Shown here piece by piece: positions 39,124-46,871 of a stretch of 64,000 nt of DNA. Source of the stretch: Blastocatellia bacterium (lineage in GTDB: Bacteria; Acidobacteriota; Blastocatellia; Chloracidobacteriales; Chloracidobacteriaceae); the NCBI GenBank assembly GCA_019695185.1, contig JAIBAN010000009.1:62001-126000 (forward strand), in the 5' to 3' direction. A model generated the notes under the pieces. That model saw nothing but the letters and a program-made list of their open reading frames with translations, was not told the origin of the DNA and did no database searches. The number at the start of each line of letters is the position of its first letter. Within the stretch, counting starts at the first letter, position 1. A program made the position numbers and the translations under genes.

Positions 39124-40194
39124 ATGACCGACGAATATCCTTACGAACTCAGTCCCAAACGTCTGGCATCGGAAATGTCGGTGCTCTGGACCGTGAGTCA
39201 GTTTTTCACCAGTTTGCAGGCCACCATGCTGCAAACCGAACGCTCGACCACGGTTAATATGAGGGAGTTGTATCAACGGGTTGAAGCCATTCGAACCGTT
39301 CCCGCCCAGATACCGATGGTGGTTCTGGCCGAAACCGCCCAAAAGCTGCACCAGGCCCGCATTGAAATCTCAATGATTGATTTGCAACTGCCGCCAGCCA
39401 TCTTCCGGCGTTTTTTTGAACGGGTCACTTCTTACGACCGCACCCTTCTGCGCAACATCGTGCGGTATTACATCACCAAAAGCCCCAAAAACGACCAGGA
39501 CCGGGACAAACTGGACTTGCTGGCGACCCGTCTCTGTACTCACTTCTTTCAAAATGAACAGGGAATCAAGGTGATGTCCGTGCTGGAAAATACCCGACAA
39601 CTGCTGGAAGACTGTTTTCCCGGCAGTGCCGCCGACTACCCGCCGGTCAATATTCAGGAGGCAACCCTGCTCACCCTGCGCAAACTGGCCCGTTCCATTA
39701 CAGAGGTCCGCAACTTCAATACCCTGATTGAAGGCAAACTGGTGACCCAGATGCGGCAGACCAAAATCGAATTAGGGGAAAATTTCTATACCCCGGCCAT
39801 CCTCAATGAAGTGGTCCATATCAATGTCATTGTGCATAACAAGTTCCAGGAACTGTACGGCATGGAGCAGGCCCGCCTGCGGATGGAAAGCGCCCGCCTG
39901 ATGCGCAGTTCGCTGGCCACCGGAAGACATGTGGCGCTGGGCAGCACGCCGCGCCACCCCACCCTCACCCAAATGAACGAGCTGACCATCCAGATGCAAC
40001 GCCTGATGCAGGATTTCAAACAGGATATGGCCACCCGGGCACTGAACGACCGCCAAATCCGGCTTAATCTGGAAGATGACAATATGGGATTGGCGAACCT
40101 GATTCGGAACCTGGAGGATTCACTCCGCCGCTCCCGTGAATTGATGGAAGAAGTTCAAGGCAGATTGCTTAAATTATCTTCCACGGAAGAATAG
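39124..40194 (+). CDS. hypothetical protein, helical
   Basis: 356 aa from the ATG at 39124 (GGAG SD); an in-frame extension to 39010 translates array sequence and is rejected. It has no signal peptide or membrane segment. It is mostly helical with several heptad-like stretches, notably at the C-terminus (LMQDFKQDMATRALNDRQ, NLEDSLRRSRELMEE), suggesting a coiled-coil or scaffold protein. I do not recognise a family. Its position after the LeuA-like gene across one heptamer element suggests possible co-transcription. Confidence 0.7.
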   Translation: MTDEYPYELSPKRLASEMSVLWTVSQFFTSLQATMLQTERSTTVNMRELYQRVEAIRTVPAQIPMVVLAETAQKLHQARIEISMIDLQLPPAIFRRFFERVTSYDRTLLRNIVRYYITKSPKNDQDRDKLDLLATRLCTHFFQNEQGIKVMSVLENTRQLLEDCFPGSAADYPPVNIQEATLLTLRKLARSITEVRNFNTLIEGKLVTQMRQTKIELGENFYTPAILNEVVHINVIVHNKFQELYGMEQARLRMESARLMRSSLATGRHVALGSTPRHPTLTQMNELTIQMQRLMQDFKQDMATRALNDRQIRLNLEDDNMGLANLIRNLEDSLRRSRELMEEVQGRLLKLSSTEE

Positions 40195-40338
40195 TCCCCA
40201 AAGGAGTTGCCAACACTCCGAAAAACAAACTCCGGATGACATACCAACCTGCTCAGGCCGTATGTTCCCTGTTTTACCTGAGTAGCCCCAAGAGGGGTAC
40301 CAAGTCCTGGAGCATGAGCATTTTGAGGAGCATTGTTC

Positions 40339-42006
40339 ATGATGGCTTCAACTATTTTCCCTCAAAGGCCATTCCCCATCAGGCTGTTTGGCCGACTCCT
40401 CAGCTATTGGCAAGCCATGTCAGCCAAAATAGAGGCTTTGTCAAAACAGAGTTCGGCACACCGCTCCCTCACTTCCCAACAAATCAAATTCATCAGCATA
40501 GGGGTTTTGGGAATCGTATCCGCATTGTTTTTTTGTAATGCTTGGGTTAGTGACGATGCTTATATTACCTTCCGTAGCGTCGAGCAGCTTTTCGCCGGTC
40601 ATGGCCCGCGCTGGAATCCACATGAACGGGTCCAAAGTTTTAGCCACCCACTTTGGTTTTGGTTTTTGGCGCTTCTCCGAATCGGTACAACCAATCTCTT
40701 TCTGGCTGCAATCCTCGGCTCATACGTCTTTTTTACCTTGACTTTATTGGCCAGTAAGCGGTTCCTTCTGCACCCAAGCCATTGGGTGGCAGCCGTTATG
40801 CTGTTTTCAGCTTCACGAGCGTTTTTCGACTTTACAACTTCAGGACTTGAAAACCCGCTCTCCTATTTCCTTCTCGTCCTTTACCTCGAATTCACCTTCA
40901 AACTGCTCACATCATCTGACGAGAATGGACCGTCTGCAGGCACACTTTTGCGGTTGGTTTTGGTGGTCAGCCTCCTCCTTCTCTGTCGCCATGACCTGAT
41001 TACCCTGGTTGGGCCATCATTGTTAATTGTAGTTTGGAGGCACCAAACCCTTTTCAGGAAACACTTGGCTTGGCTTGGCCTGCTTGGAACTTCACCTTTT
41101 TGGGTTTGGACATTATTTAGTCTGTTTTATTATGGGTTTCCCGTCCCCAACCCGGCCTATGCCAAACTTTTCACGGGTATCCCTTTCTCTGTTTCACTCC
41201 TTCAGGGATGCCATTACCTGATGGATTCGGTTCAGGGAGATTTTGTCAGCCTCCCTGTCATTGCCGGAGCGCTGTTGCTTGGATTTGGCTCAAAAACGTG
41301 GTTTGGAGGCGGTATCGCGGCTGGGCTCATCTGTAATCTCACTTACATACTGAAAGTTGGGGGTGATTTCATGCATGGGCGTTTTGTCGCCTGCGCCACC
41401 TTGGTTGCAATTCTTCTATGTTGTCGTCTCATTGCTTCGCCCAAAGTGATTATGGTTGTCATGACAGTCGGGCTGGGATTATCCCTGGGAACTCCGTTGT
41501 CCCCTCTCAAAACGAATACCTTCCACCCTCCCTTCTTTCTGCTCTCGTATGGCATTGCTGATGAACGAGGGTACTATTTACCGCAACAGTCATTTTTGGT
41601 GTATTGTTTTACTGATCCAGGACAACATTTTCCGCTCTCCATGCAAACCGAAAAAGGACTCTGGTTTCGCCAGTCGACCAGTTCAGTTGTACTTGAGGCC
41701 CATCAAATTGGAGTTTTCGGCTATTGGGCCGGAACCGATAAAATCATTATTGATGAACTGGCCCTGACCGATCCATTGCTTGCGCAGTTGCCTATGGGGT
41801 ACCCTTCCCGGATCGGGCATTTTCGCCGAAAGATTCCCGAAGGGTATGTGCTAAGTCTCAAAACCGCTTCCAATCAGATCAAGGATCCCCAAATCCGTGA
41901 GTTTTATGCAAAAATCCGATTAATCACTCAGGGAAATCTCTGTTCTTCTGAACGATTCAGAGCAATCCTGGAGATGAATCTTGGGATGATTCCTCGCCCA
42001 GGATAA
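40339..42006 (+). CDS. GT-C-type membrane glycosyltransferase (AftB/ZomB-like)
   Basis: 555 aa from the ATG at 40339 (GAGGAG, 8-nt spacing; the earlier TTG at 40333 is less likely). It has about ten hydrophobic segments. The first loop after the first TM contains AWVSDDAYITFRSVEQLFAG with an Asp-Asp pair, then RWNPHERVQSFSHPLW, the layout of GT-C enzymes related to the AftB/ZomB group that use polyprenyl-linked sugars. A soluble C-terminal domain (about 400-555) follows. It would glycosylate envelope polymers or surface structures; the acceptor is unknown. The next gene also encodes a membrane transferase. Confidence 0.75.
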   Translation: MMASTIFPQRPFPIRLFGRLLSYWQAMSAKIEALSKQSSAHRSLTSQQIKFISIGVLGIVSALFFCNAWVSDDAYITFRSVEQLFAGHGPRWNPHERVQSFSHPLWFWFLALLRIGTTNLFLAAILGSYVFFTLTLLASKRFLLHPSHWVAAVMLFSASRAFFDFTTSGLENPLSYFLLVLYLEFTFKLLTSSDENGPSAGTLLRLVLVVSLLLLCRHDLITLVGPSLLIVVWRHQTLFRKHLAWLGLLGTSPFWVWTLFSLFYYGFPVPNPAYAKLFTGIPFSVSLLQGCHYLMDSVQGDFVSLPVIAGALLLGFGSKTWFGGGIAAGLICNLTYILKVGGDFMHGRFVACATLVAILLCCRLIASPKVIMVVMTVGLGLSLGTPLSPLKTNTFHPPFFLLSYGIADERGYYLPQQSFLVYCFTDPGQHFPLSMQTEKGLWFRQSTSSVVLEAHQIGVFGYWAGTDKIIIDELALTDPLLAQLPMGYPSRIGHFRRKIPEGYVLSLKTASNQIKDPQIREFYAKIRLITQGNLCSSERFRAILEMNLGMIPRPG

Positions 42007-42010
42007 GGTC

Positions 42011-43363
42011 TTGCCAATCATCCTGACAGTGTCCTCAGTAAAACCTGCTCTCAACTTCTGTTTGTTTGGCAACCGGAAAAAACAAGTGGTCTCAGTAAAC
42101 CAAGGTGGAGATCAAATTCCCCCTTCTTGTCTCAGCATGCCCGAATCAAACCCTGAACCTGGCTTGAGCCCCATCGAACAGACTGAAGCCCAAGCACCAG
42201 AAACCGTGATTCCTTTTTCCAACCAGAAATGGTTGCAAATTCGTAGTTTGCAGTTGGCAGTTCCGCTCATTTTGTACAAATGTTGTTTGATCTTCTTTAT
42301 TTGGATGACGCATTCCATGCTGCCGGACCTGTTTCGGCAGGATGTGTTTCAGGCCAATCATATCTGGCCTCCCAACGAAACCGTTTCTTTTGCCACGTTG
42401 CTCCGAACCTGGGACGCCCAACAATATTTGTATCTCAGTGAAGTCGGATACCAACCGGGAACGCCCTCAGCCGCGTTTTACCCCCTCTGGCCCCTCTGTA
42501 TCAAACTGGGAGCCCTGGTCACTGGTGGAAACCACCTGCTTTCCGGCCTGCTGCTGGCCAATGTTTTTTCGCTGGCGGGAATTGTGTTGCTGCATTATTG
42601 GCTATCCCAACGGTTTTCCCATCGCCTGGCTGATGTGACGGTTGTGCTGTTGCTGGCCTTTCCGGGTGCCTTGTTTCTGCTTTTCCCTTTTTCCGAAGCA
42701 TTGTTCCTCTTGCTCGTCGCGGTTTTCTTTCTGAGCCTGGAACAAAAACACTATCGCTTGACCGCATTGGTTGTGTTTTTGCTGCCGCTGACCCGTGCCG
42801 TCGGGCTTTTTTGCATGTTGCCGCTGGCAATGACGCTCTATCTGCAAAACCGGGGAAAAAAATGGGTTCCCGAATATGCCCTGTGCTTTGTGCCGTTGCT
42901 TGGATTTGGAATGTATCTCTTTTTGATGCAGCGGTTGACAGGAAATGCCTTTGAAGGTTTTGGGGTGCAAAAACAGTTTGTTTCCCAACCTTCGCTGGCC
43001 AAACTGTTTGATGTGGCTGGCTTTTTCAAGCTGACGTTTTCAGCCGTCTATTTTCATGGAGTCTTTGATTCAGCCATTGACCGAATCTGCTTTTTTGGTT
43101 TTCTGCTCTCATTACCGGCGCTGTTCAAACTCGACAAAGCTTTGTTTGTCTATGCGGTTCCGATGGGCATTGTTCCTGCAATGACGGTTTCCTACATGTC
43201 GTTTACCCGCTACATGCTGGTGATTTTTCCTGTGTTTCTGGTGGCGGCAAAATTTCTCGAACCGGAAACCCGTATCCCCTATCGTTGGCTGCTACTGGCG
43301 GTTCTCTTCATCCTTCAGATTTTTCTCTTGCTTTTGCACGTCAACTATTATTGGGTGGGCTGA
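42011..43363 (+). CDS. PIG-V/Gpi18-like membrane mannosyltransferase-type protein
   Basis: The frame runs from a TTG at 42011; the first ATG is at 42137 (408 aa) and is a better but SD-poor start. About ten hydrophobic segments; the first periplasmic loop has LLRTWDAQQYLYLSEVGYQPG, with the W-D-A-x-x-Y pattern of PIG-V/GT-C enzymes, then AAFYPLWPLCIKLG. A soluble tail is missing. Members add sugars to lipid- or protein-linked acceptors. It starts 4 bp after the preceding glycosyltransferase, so the two likely act in one pathway. GT-C type is inferred from layout. Confidence 0.75.
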   Translation: MPIILTVSSVKPALNFCLFGNRKKQVVSVNQGGDQIPPSCLSMPESNPEPGLSPIEQTEAQAPETVIPFSNQKWLQIRSLQLAVPLILYKCCLIFFIWMTHSMLPDLFRQDVFQANHIWPPNETVSFATLLRTWDAQQYLYLSEVGYQPGTPSAAFYPLWPLCIKLGALVTGGNHLLSGLLLANVFSLAGIVLLHYWLSQRFSHRLADVTVVLLLAFPGALFLLFPFSEALFLLLVAVFFLSLEQKHYRLTALVVFLLPLTRAVGLFCMLPLAMTLYLQNRGKKWVPEYALCFVPLLGFGMYLFLMQRLTGNAFEGFGVQKQFVSQPSLAKLFDVAGFFKLTFSAVYFHGVFDSAIDRICFFGFLLSLPALFKLDKALFVYAVPMGIVPAMTVSYMSFTRYMLVIFPVFLVAAKFLEPETRIPYRWLLLAVLFILQIFLLLLHVNYYWVG

Positions 43364-43418
43364 GTCATTTGCGGTTATTCCGTTGCAGCCAATATTCCAC
43401 ACATAACCTGACACACCT

Positions 43419-43589
43419 ATGAAATGTCCAATTTGCGGAAAAGAAACCACCTGGGAAAATAACCCGACACGTCCCTTTTGCTCCGAACGCTGCCAGACCA
43501 TTGACTTGGGAAACTGGGCATCGGAGGAGTACCATATGCCGGCCTCAGCACCGGAACAACTGGAAAACATTGAAGAAATTGAGAATTGA
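43419..43589 (+). CDS. yacG: DNA gyrase inhibitor YacG
   Basis: A 56-codon gene, easily missed. The product begins [12 protein letters not shown], with Cys3 and Cys6, then [19 protein letters not shown] with Cys21 and Cys25, exactly the zinc-knuckle layout of YacG, followed by IP-type residues HMPASAP. Known YacG binds GyrB and inhibits gyrase; gyrB is 38 kb away in this window. The last residues (E-E-I-E-N) and the stop come from a TGAGAAT array. It lies 55 bp after the PIG-V-like gene, with no obvious SD. Confidence 0.88.
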   Translation: MKCPICGKETTWENNPTRPFCSERCQTIDLGNWASEEYHMPASAPEQLENIEEIEN

Positions 43590-43768
43590 GAATTGAGAAT
43601 TGAGAACCAAGTTCTGGACTCGAAAGTTCTTTGGTTTCCGATGAATTTTTTGTAAAAGCCGGGCCGGTGAACTTCATTTCCGGAACCAACCAGACAGGCA
43701 ATTCTGACTGCCCACACGGTTTCCATTCTCAATTCTCAATTCTCAATTCTCAATTCTCAATTCTCAAC
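43580..43768. repeat. inverted heptamer element (TGAGAAT/ATTCTCA)
   Basis: Left arm 43580-43606 (contains yacG stop), right arm 43734-43768 (about five ATTCTCA units), spacer about 130 bp. The right arm ends just before the pyruvate kinase SD. Confidence 0.9.
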
Positions 43769-43783
43769 TCACTTGGGAGAATT

Positions 43784-45220
43784 ATGGCCAGAGCAAAAAT
43801 CGTTGCCACCATCGGTCCGGCTTCACGCAGCCGGGAAATGTTACGCGCCTTGATTTCCGCCGGAATGAATGTTGCACGAATTAACATGTCGCATGGTGCG
43901 CACGAAAGCCATGCCGAAGTCATTTCCGCCATCCGCTCCATTGCCGAGGAAATGAACCTTCCGGTTGCCATTCTCATGGATTTATGCGGGCCGAAAATCC
44001 GCACCGGAAAACTGGTCAACGGAACTCCGGTGGAACTCAAAACCGGCGAGCGGATTACCATCACCCCCGAAGAAATCGAAGGAACCGCCCAGCGCATTAC
44101 GTGCAGCTATGGTTCGCTGGCCCTGGATGCCAAACCCGGCGACCGGATTCTGATTGACGATGGGCTGATTGAACTCCAGGTGGTCGAAATCCACCCGCCT
44201 GAAGTCACCTGCCTGGTTATCAACGGAGGATTGTTGAACGAACGCAAAGGCATCAACCTGCCCAGCATTCCGACTTCCCTGCCCTCGCTGACGGAAAAAG
44301 ACCGGGCTGACCTTGAATTCGGCCTCCGGCATAATGTGGACTTCGTGGCCATTTCCTTTGTCCGGAAACCTGAAGATTGCCGTCTGGCCAAAGCCCTGAT
44401 TGCCGAACATGGTGCCCAGACGCCCCTCATTGCCAAAATTGAGAAACCTGAAGCGGTTGAGCATCTGGCTGAAATTCTGGATGTGGTTGACGGGGTGATG
44501 GTCGCCCGTGGCGACCTCGGAGTCGAAACAGAAACGGAAAAGGTTCCGATTTTTCAGAAGGAAATCATCCGCCACGCCAACCGGGAACGCAAAGTGGTCA
44601 TTACCGCCACCCAAATGCTCCAATCCATGGTGGAAAATCCGCGCCCGACCAGGGCCGAGGCTTCCGACGTAGCCAATGCCATTTTGGACGGCAGCGATGC
44701 CGTCATGCTGTCAGCCGAAACGGCGGCGGGAAATTATCCGGTTGAGTCGGTCCGCACCATGCGCCGGATTATCGAATACACGGAAACGGCGACGGCAGAG
44801 CATCGCCCCGCCACCAAAGGGTATCTGTGGTCAACTCCAACCGGAACAACCATTCGGGCGCTGTCTGAGGCCGCCTTGTTTGCGGCTGATGAAATCAAGG
44901 CCAAGCTGATTTTGGTGTATACCGAACAAGGCCAAATGGCCGGTCACATGGCAACCCTGCGCCCGGTGCAGCGGATTATTGCGATGACCCATTACCCGGA
45001 AACCTACCGGCGGTTGACGCTGATTTGGGGAGTGGAGCCGATGTTGCTCAAAAAAGCCCCGGCGGTTGAGGCACTTTTTCATCAGGGTGACGAAATGCTG
45101 GTTGAATTAGGACTGGCTCAGCGGGGCGAAAAGGTGATTGTCGTCAATGGCCGGGTGACCGGACTCCCGATTTCCAATATGGTGCGGGTTCACCGGGTGG
45201 GCGAGTTCAGCCATCTCTAG
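43784..45220 (+). CDS. pyk: pyruvate kinase
   Basis: 478 aa from the ATG at 43784 (GGGAGA SD); an earlier ATG-like start would translate the heptamer array. Converts PEP and ADP to pyruvate and ATP, the last step of glycolysis. Seen: the N-terminal MARAKIVATIGPASR, INMSHG, MDLCGPKIRTG, the B domain, IAKIEKPEAVEHL, ARGDLGVETE, TATQMLQSM, PTRAEASDVANAILDGSDAVMLSAETA and the C-terminal allosteric domain. It is followed by a GGTTCAG array. Confidence 0.97.
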   Translation: MARAKIVATIGPASRSREMLRALISAGMNVARINMSHGAHESHAEVISAIRSIAEEMNLPVAILMDLCGPKIRTGKLVNGTPVELKTGERITITPEEIEGTAQRITCSYGSLALDAKPGDRILIDDGLIELQVVEIHPPEVTCLVINGGLLNERKGINLPSIPTSLPSLTEKDRADLEFGLRHNVDFVAISFVRKPEDCRLAKALIAEHGAQTPLIAKIEKPEAVEHLAEILDVVDGVMVARGDLGVETETEKVPIFQKEIIRHANRERKVVITATQMLQSMVENPRPTRAEASDVANAILDGSDAVMLSAETAAGNYPVESVRTMRRIIEYTETATAEHRPATKGYLWSTPTGTTIRALSEAALFAADEIKAKLILVYTEQGQMAGHMATLRPVQRIIAMTHYPETYRRLTLIWGVEPMLLKKAPAVEALFHQGDEMLVELGLAQRGEKVIVVNGRVTGLPISNMVRVHRVGEFSHL

Positions 45221-45221
45221 G

Positions 45222-45302
45222 CAAGGTCAGGGTTCAGGGTTCAGAGTTCAGGGTCCAGGGTCCAGGGTTCAGGGTTCAGGGTTGACTGGGGATTGCTTTT
45301 TT
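45222..45302. repeat. left arm of GGTTCAG inverted element plus unique extension
   Basis: About eight GGTTCAG/GGTCCAG units (45226-45280), then a unique stretch (inner end 45302). Positions 45277-45302 are perfectly mirrored by 45687-45712. Confidence 0.9.
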
Positions 45303-45420
45303 TCAGCGGGTCTCGACTGAACCTGAAAGAACGAGTCAGGACCGCCTGCGGCAACCTTGTCTTTCGTCATCAGAAGTTCATTGACCGGCACGGCGGCACG
45401 CATTCCACGCATTCCGGAGG

Positions 45421-45632
45421 AATGCCACCTGCTCCGGCAGGAGCAGATTCAGATAGCCAGGGTGTGGAGCGGAGCGCAACCCCTGGAAAACAGTTCCAGC
45501 CTGATTCCGCGCTCCGGCAGGAGCGCCATCTCTCCGTGGGGAACGCACTCCTGCCGGAGTGCGGGCGGATTGGGCATCCCAGTCCAGGGGTTGCGCTCCG
45601 CTTCACACCCTGGCTACCAGATGGCCTTCCTC
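45421..45632. mobile_element. MITE-like inverted-repeat element B
   Basis: Inner arms 45454-45486 and 45584-45616 (33 bp, one mismatch) carry the same TAGCCAGGGTGTGG-type block as element A. It contains three GCTCCGGCAGGAGC-type palindromes (45431-45444, 45511-45524, 45546-45561). The element lies in the loop between the two arms of a GGTTCAG element; no coding gene is supported here. Confidence 0.8.
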
Positions 45633-45686
45633 CGGAAGACTCCAAGGTATGGTCAAGCCGGTTCGAGTTCAATCGCTGGTTGGCCG

Positions 45687-45747
45687 AAAAAAGCAATCCC
45701 CAGTCAACCCTGAACCCTGGACCCTGAACCCTGAACCCTGAACCCAC
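45687..45747. repeat. right arm of GGTTCAG inverted element
   Basis: Mirror of 45222-45302: a 26-bp perfect unique extension (45687-45712) followed by five CTGAACC/CTGGACC units. It abuts the stop of the DUF3108-like gene. Confidence 0.9.
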
Positions 45748-46644
45748 TTACTTCCCTTTGCTGAATTTAACCAGTTCCCCCACAGCAGTTCCGGCATCGG
45801 TCTTGAATTTGACCCGGACCGGAAACCGCCGTGCGTCCTCCGTAATCCAGACGTAATACTCGCCTTTGCGCCGGATGAAGTTGGCTTCGTAGGCTTTGAT
45901 TTCTATCCGCCGGGCTTTGAATTTACCGGCATCGGTTTTTATCTTCTCCGATTTCTGGGAGACAAATTCAACCGTGTAGGTTTTCCCGTCCTCGGTAATC
46001 ACAATCGGGGTCTTCTTGTTTTCTTCCAGCGGGATACATCGCAAAACATACCAGATGGAGAGCAAGTCTGCCGTCCAGGGCGTACTTGTGACAGTGCGCG
46101 TGGTGGGAACCGGTTTTTCCTGAGTCAAATCCGTATCGGTCAGGGTCAAAACCGATTTTTCGCGGTCAAAAACGGCCAGTTGCTTTTTCTTGCGTTTGTT
46201 TTCCTCAATCTCACGTTTGCCAAACAGATTTCCCAAATCCTGCCCATCAACCGTGGTGGTAAAGATATCCCGCACTTTCAATCCCAGCAACGAAGGAAAA
46301 AATCCGCGCGACTCGGCCTTGGCCTGAAAGGTTTGCCGTTCTTTGCTTTTGAACTCGATGGAGACGTTTTCCGGCGGGGCTTCCGGCTCGACCACGCTCA
46401 GTTCAATCTGTCCGAGTAAACCAAAGAACGGAAAACGGGTGAATTTGAAATCATAGGTCAGGGTTTCCCCCTTCTGAAAAGGAAACGGATGCTTGAGCGC
46501 CGGGGGCGGAGCGGTACTGGTTACCGCCGGTTTTTCAGCCGGTGTGGCGATGCTCGCACTTCGCTCTTGCGCAGGTACAAAGGCGAAACCGACAACAAAC
46601 AACCAAAAGCAAACAAGTCCCAGGTGAAAACGAAGAAGTTTCAT
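45748..46644 (-). CDS. DUF3108-like secreted protein
   Basis: 298 aa with a signal peptide (cleavage near FVPAQE, residue 26). The body is beta-rich: FPFQKGETLTYDFKFTRF at the start, KVRDIFTTTVDG, an RTVTSTPW segment and the terminal EYYVWITEDARRFPVRVKFK with TDAGTAVGELVKFSK. This is the layout of DUF3108 family proteins, whose cellular role is unknown; some appear linked to cell envelope or outer-membrane functions. Divergent from the FG-GAP protein gene with a 227-bp spacer. Confidence 0.75.
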   Translation of the reverse strand: MKLLRFHLGLVCFWLFVVGFAFVPAQERSASIATPAEKPAVTSTAPPPALKHPFPFQKGETLTYDFKFTRFPFFGLLGQIELSVVEPEAPPENVSIEFKSKERQTFQAKAESRGFFPSLLGLKVRDIFTTTVDGQDLGNLFGKREIEENKRKKKQLAVFDREKSVLTLTDTDLTQEKPVPTTRTVTSTPWTADLLSIWYVLRCIPLEENKKTPIVITEDGKTYTVEFVSQKSEKIKTDAGKFKARRIEIKAYEANFIRRKGEYYVWITEDARRFPVRVKFKTDAGTAVGELVKFSKGK

Positions 46645-46871
46645 AATTTTTGACAGCCTGTGGGCAAACGCACTGCGATGAAAGAATTTCTGATATTATT
46701 TTCGTGTGCTTCCGATGGCGCTGGTGTTCGGATAGGTTGCGACACGACTTGGGCAAAGAGCAACCTTTTCCGAAGAAAAGTTTCTCCTAGCACTGCTCAT
46801 TTTGAGCCGCACATTTCTTTCATTCTTAATTTGAACTTCTCAATTCTTCAAACTGAAGGGGGGAACGCCCC

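Noticed and set aside
45293-45727. ORF covering MITE-like element B
   Set aside because: It is built from palindromes and heptamers with no domain and no SD.
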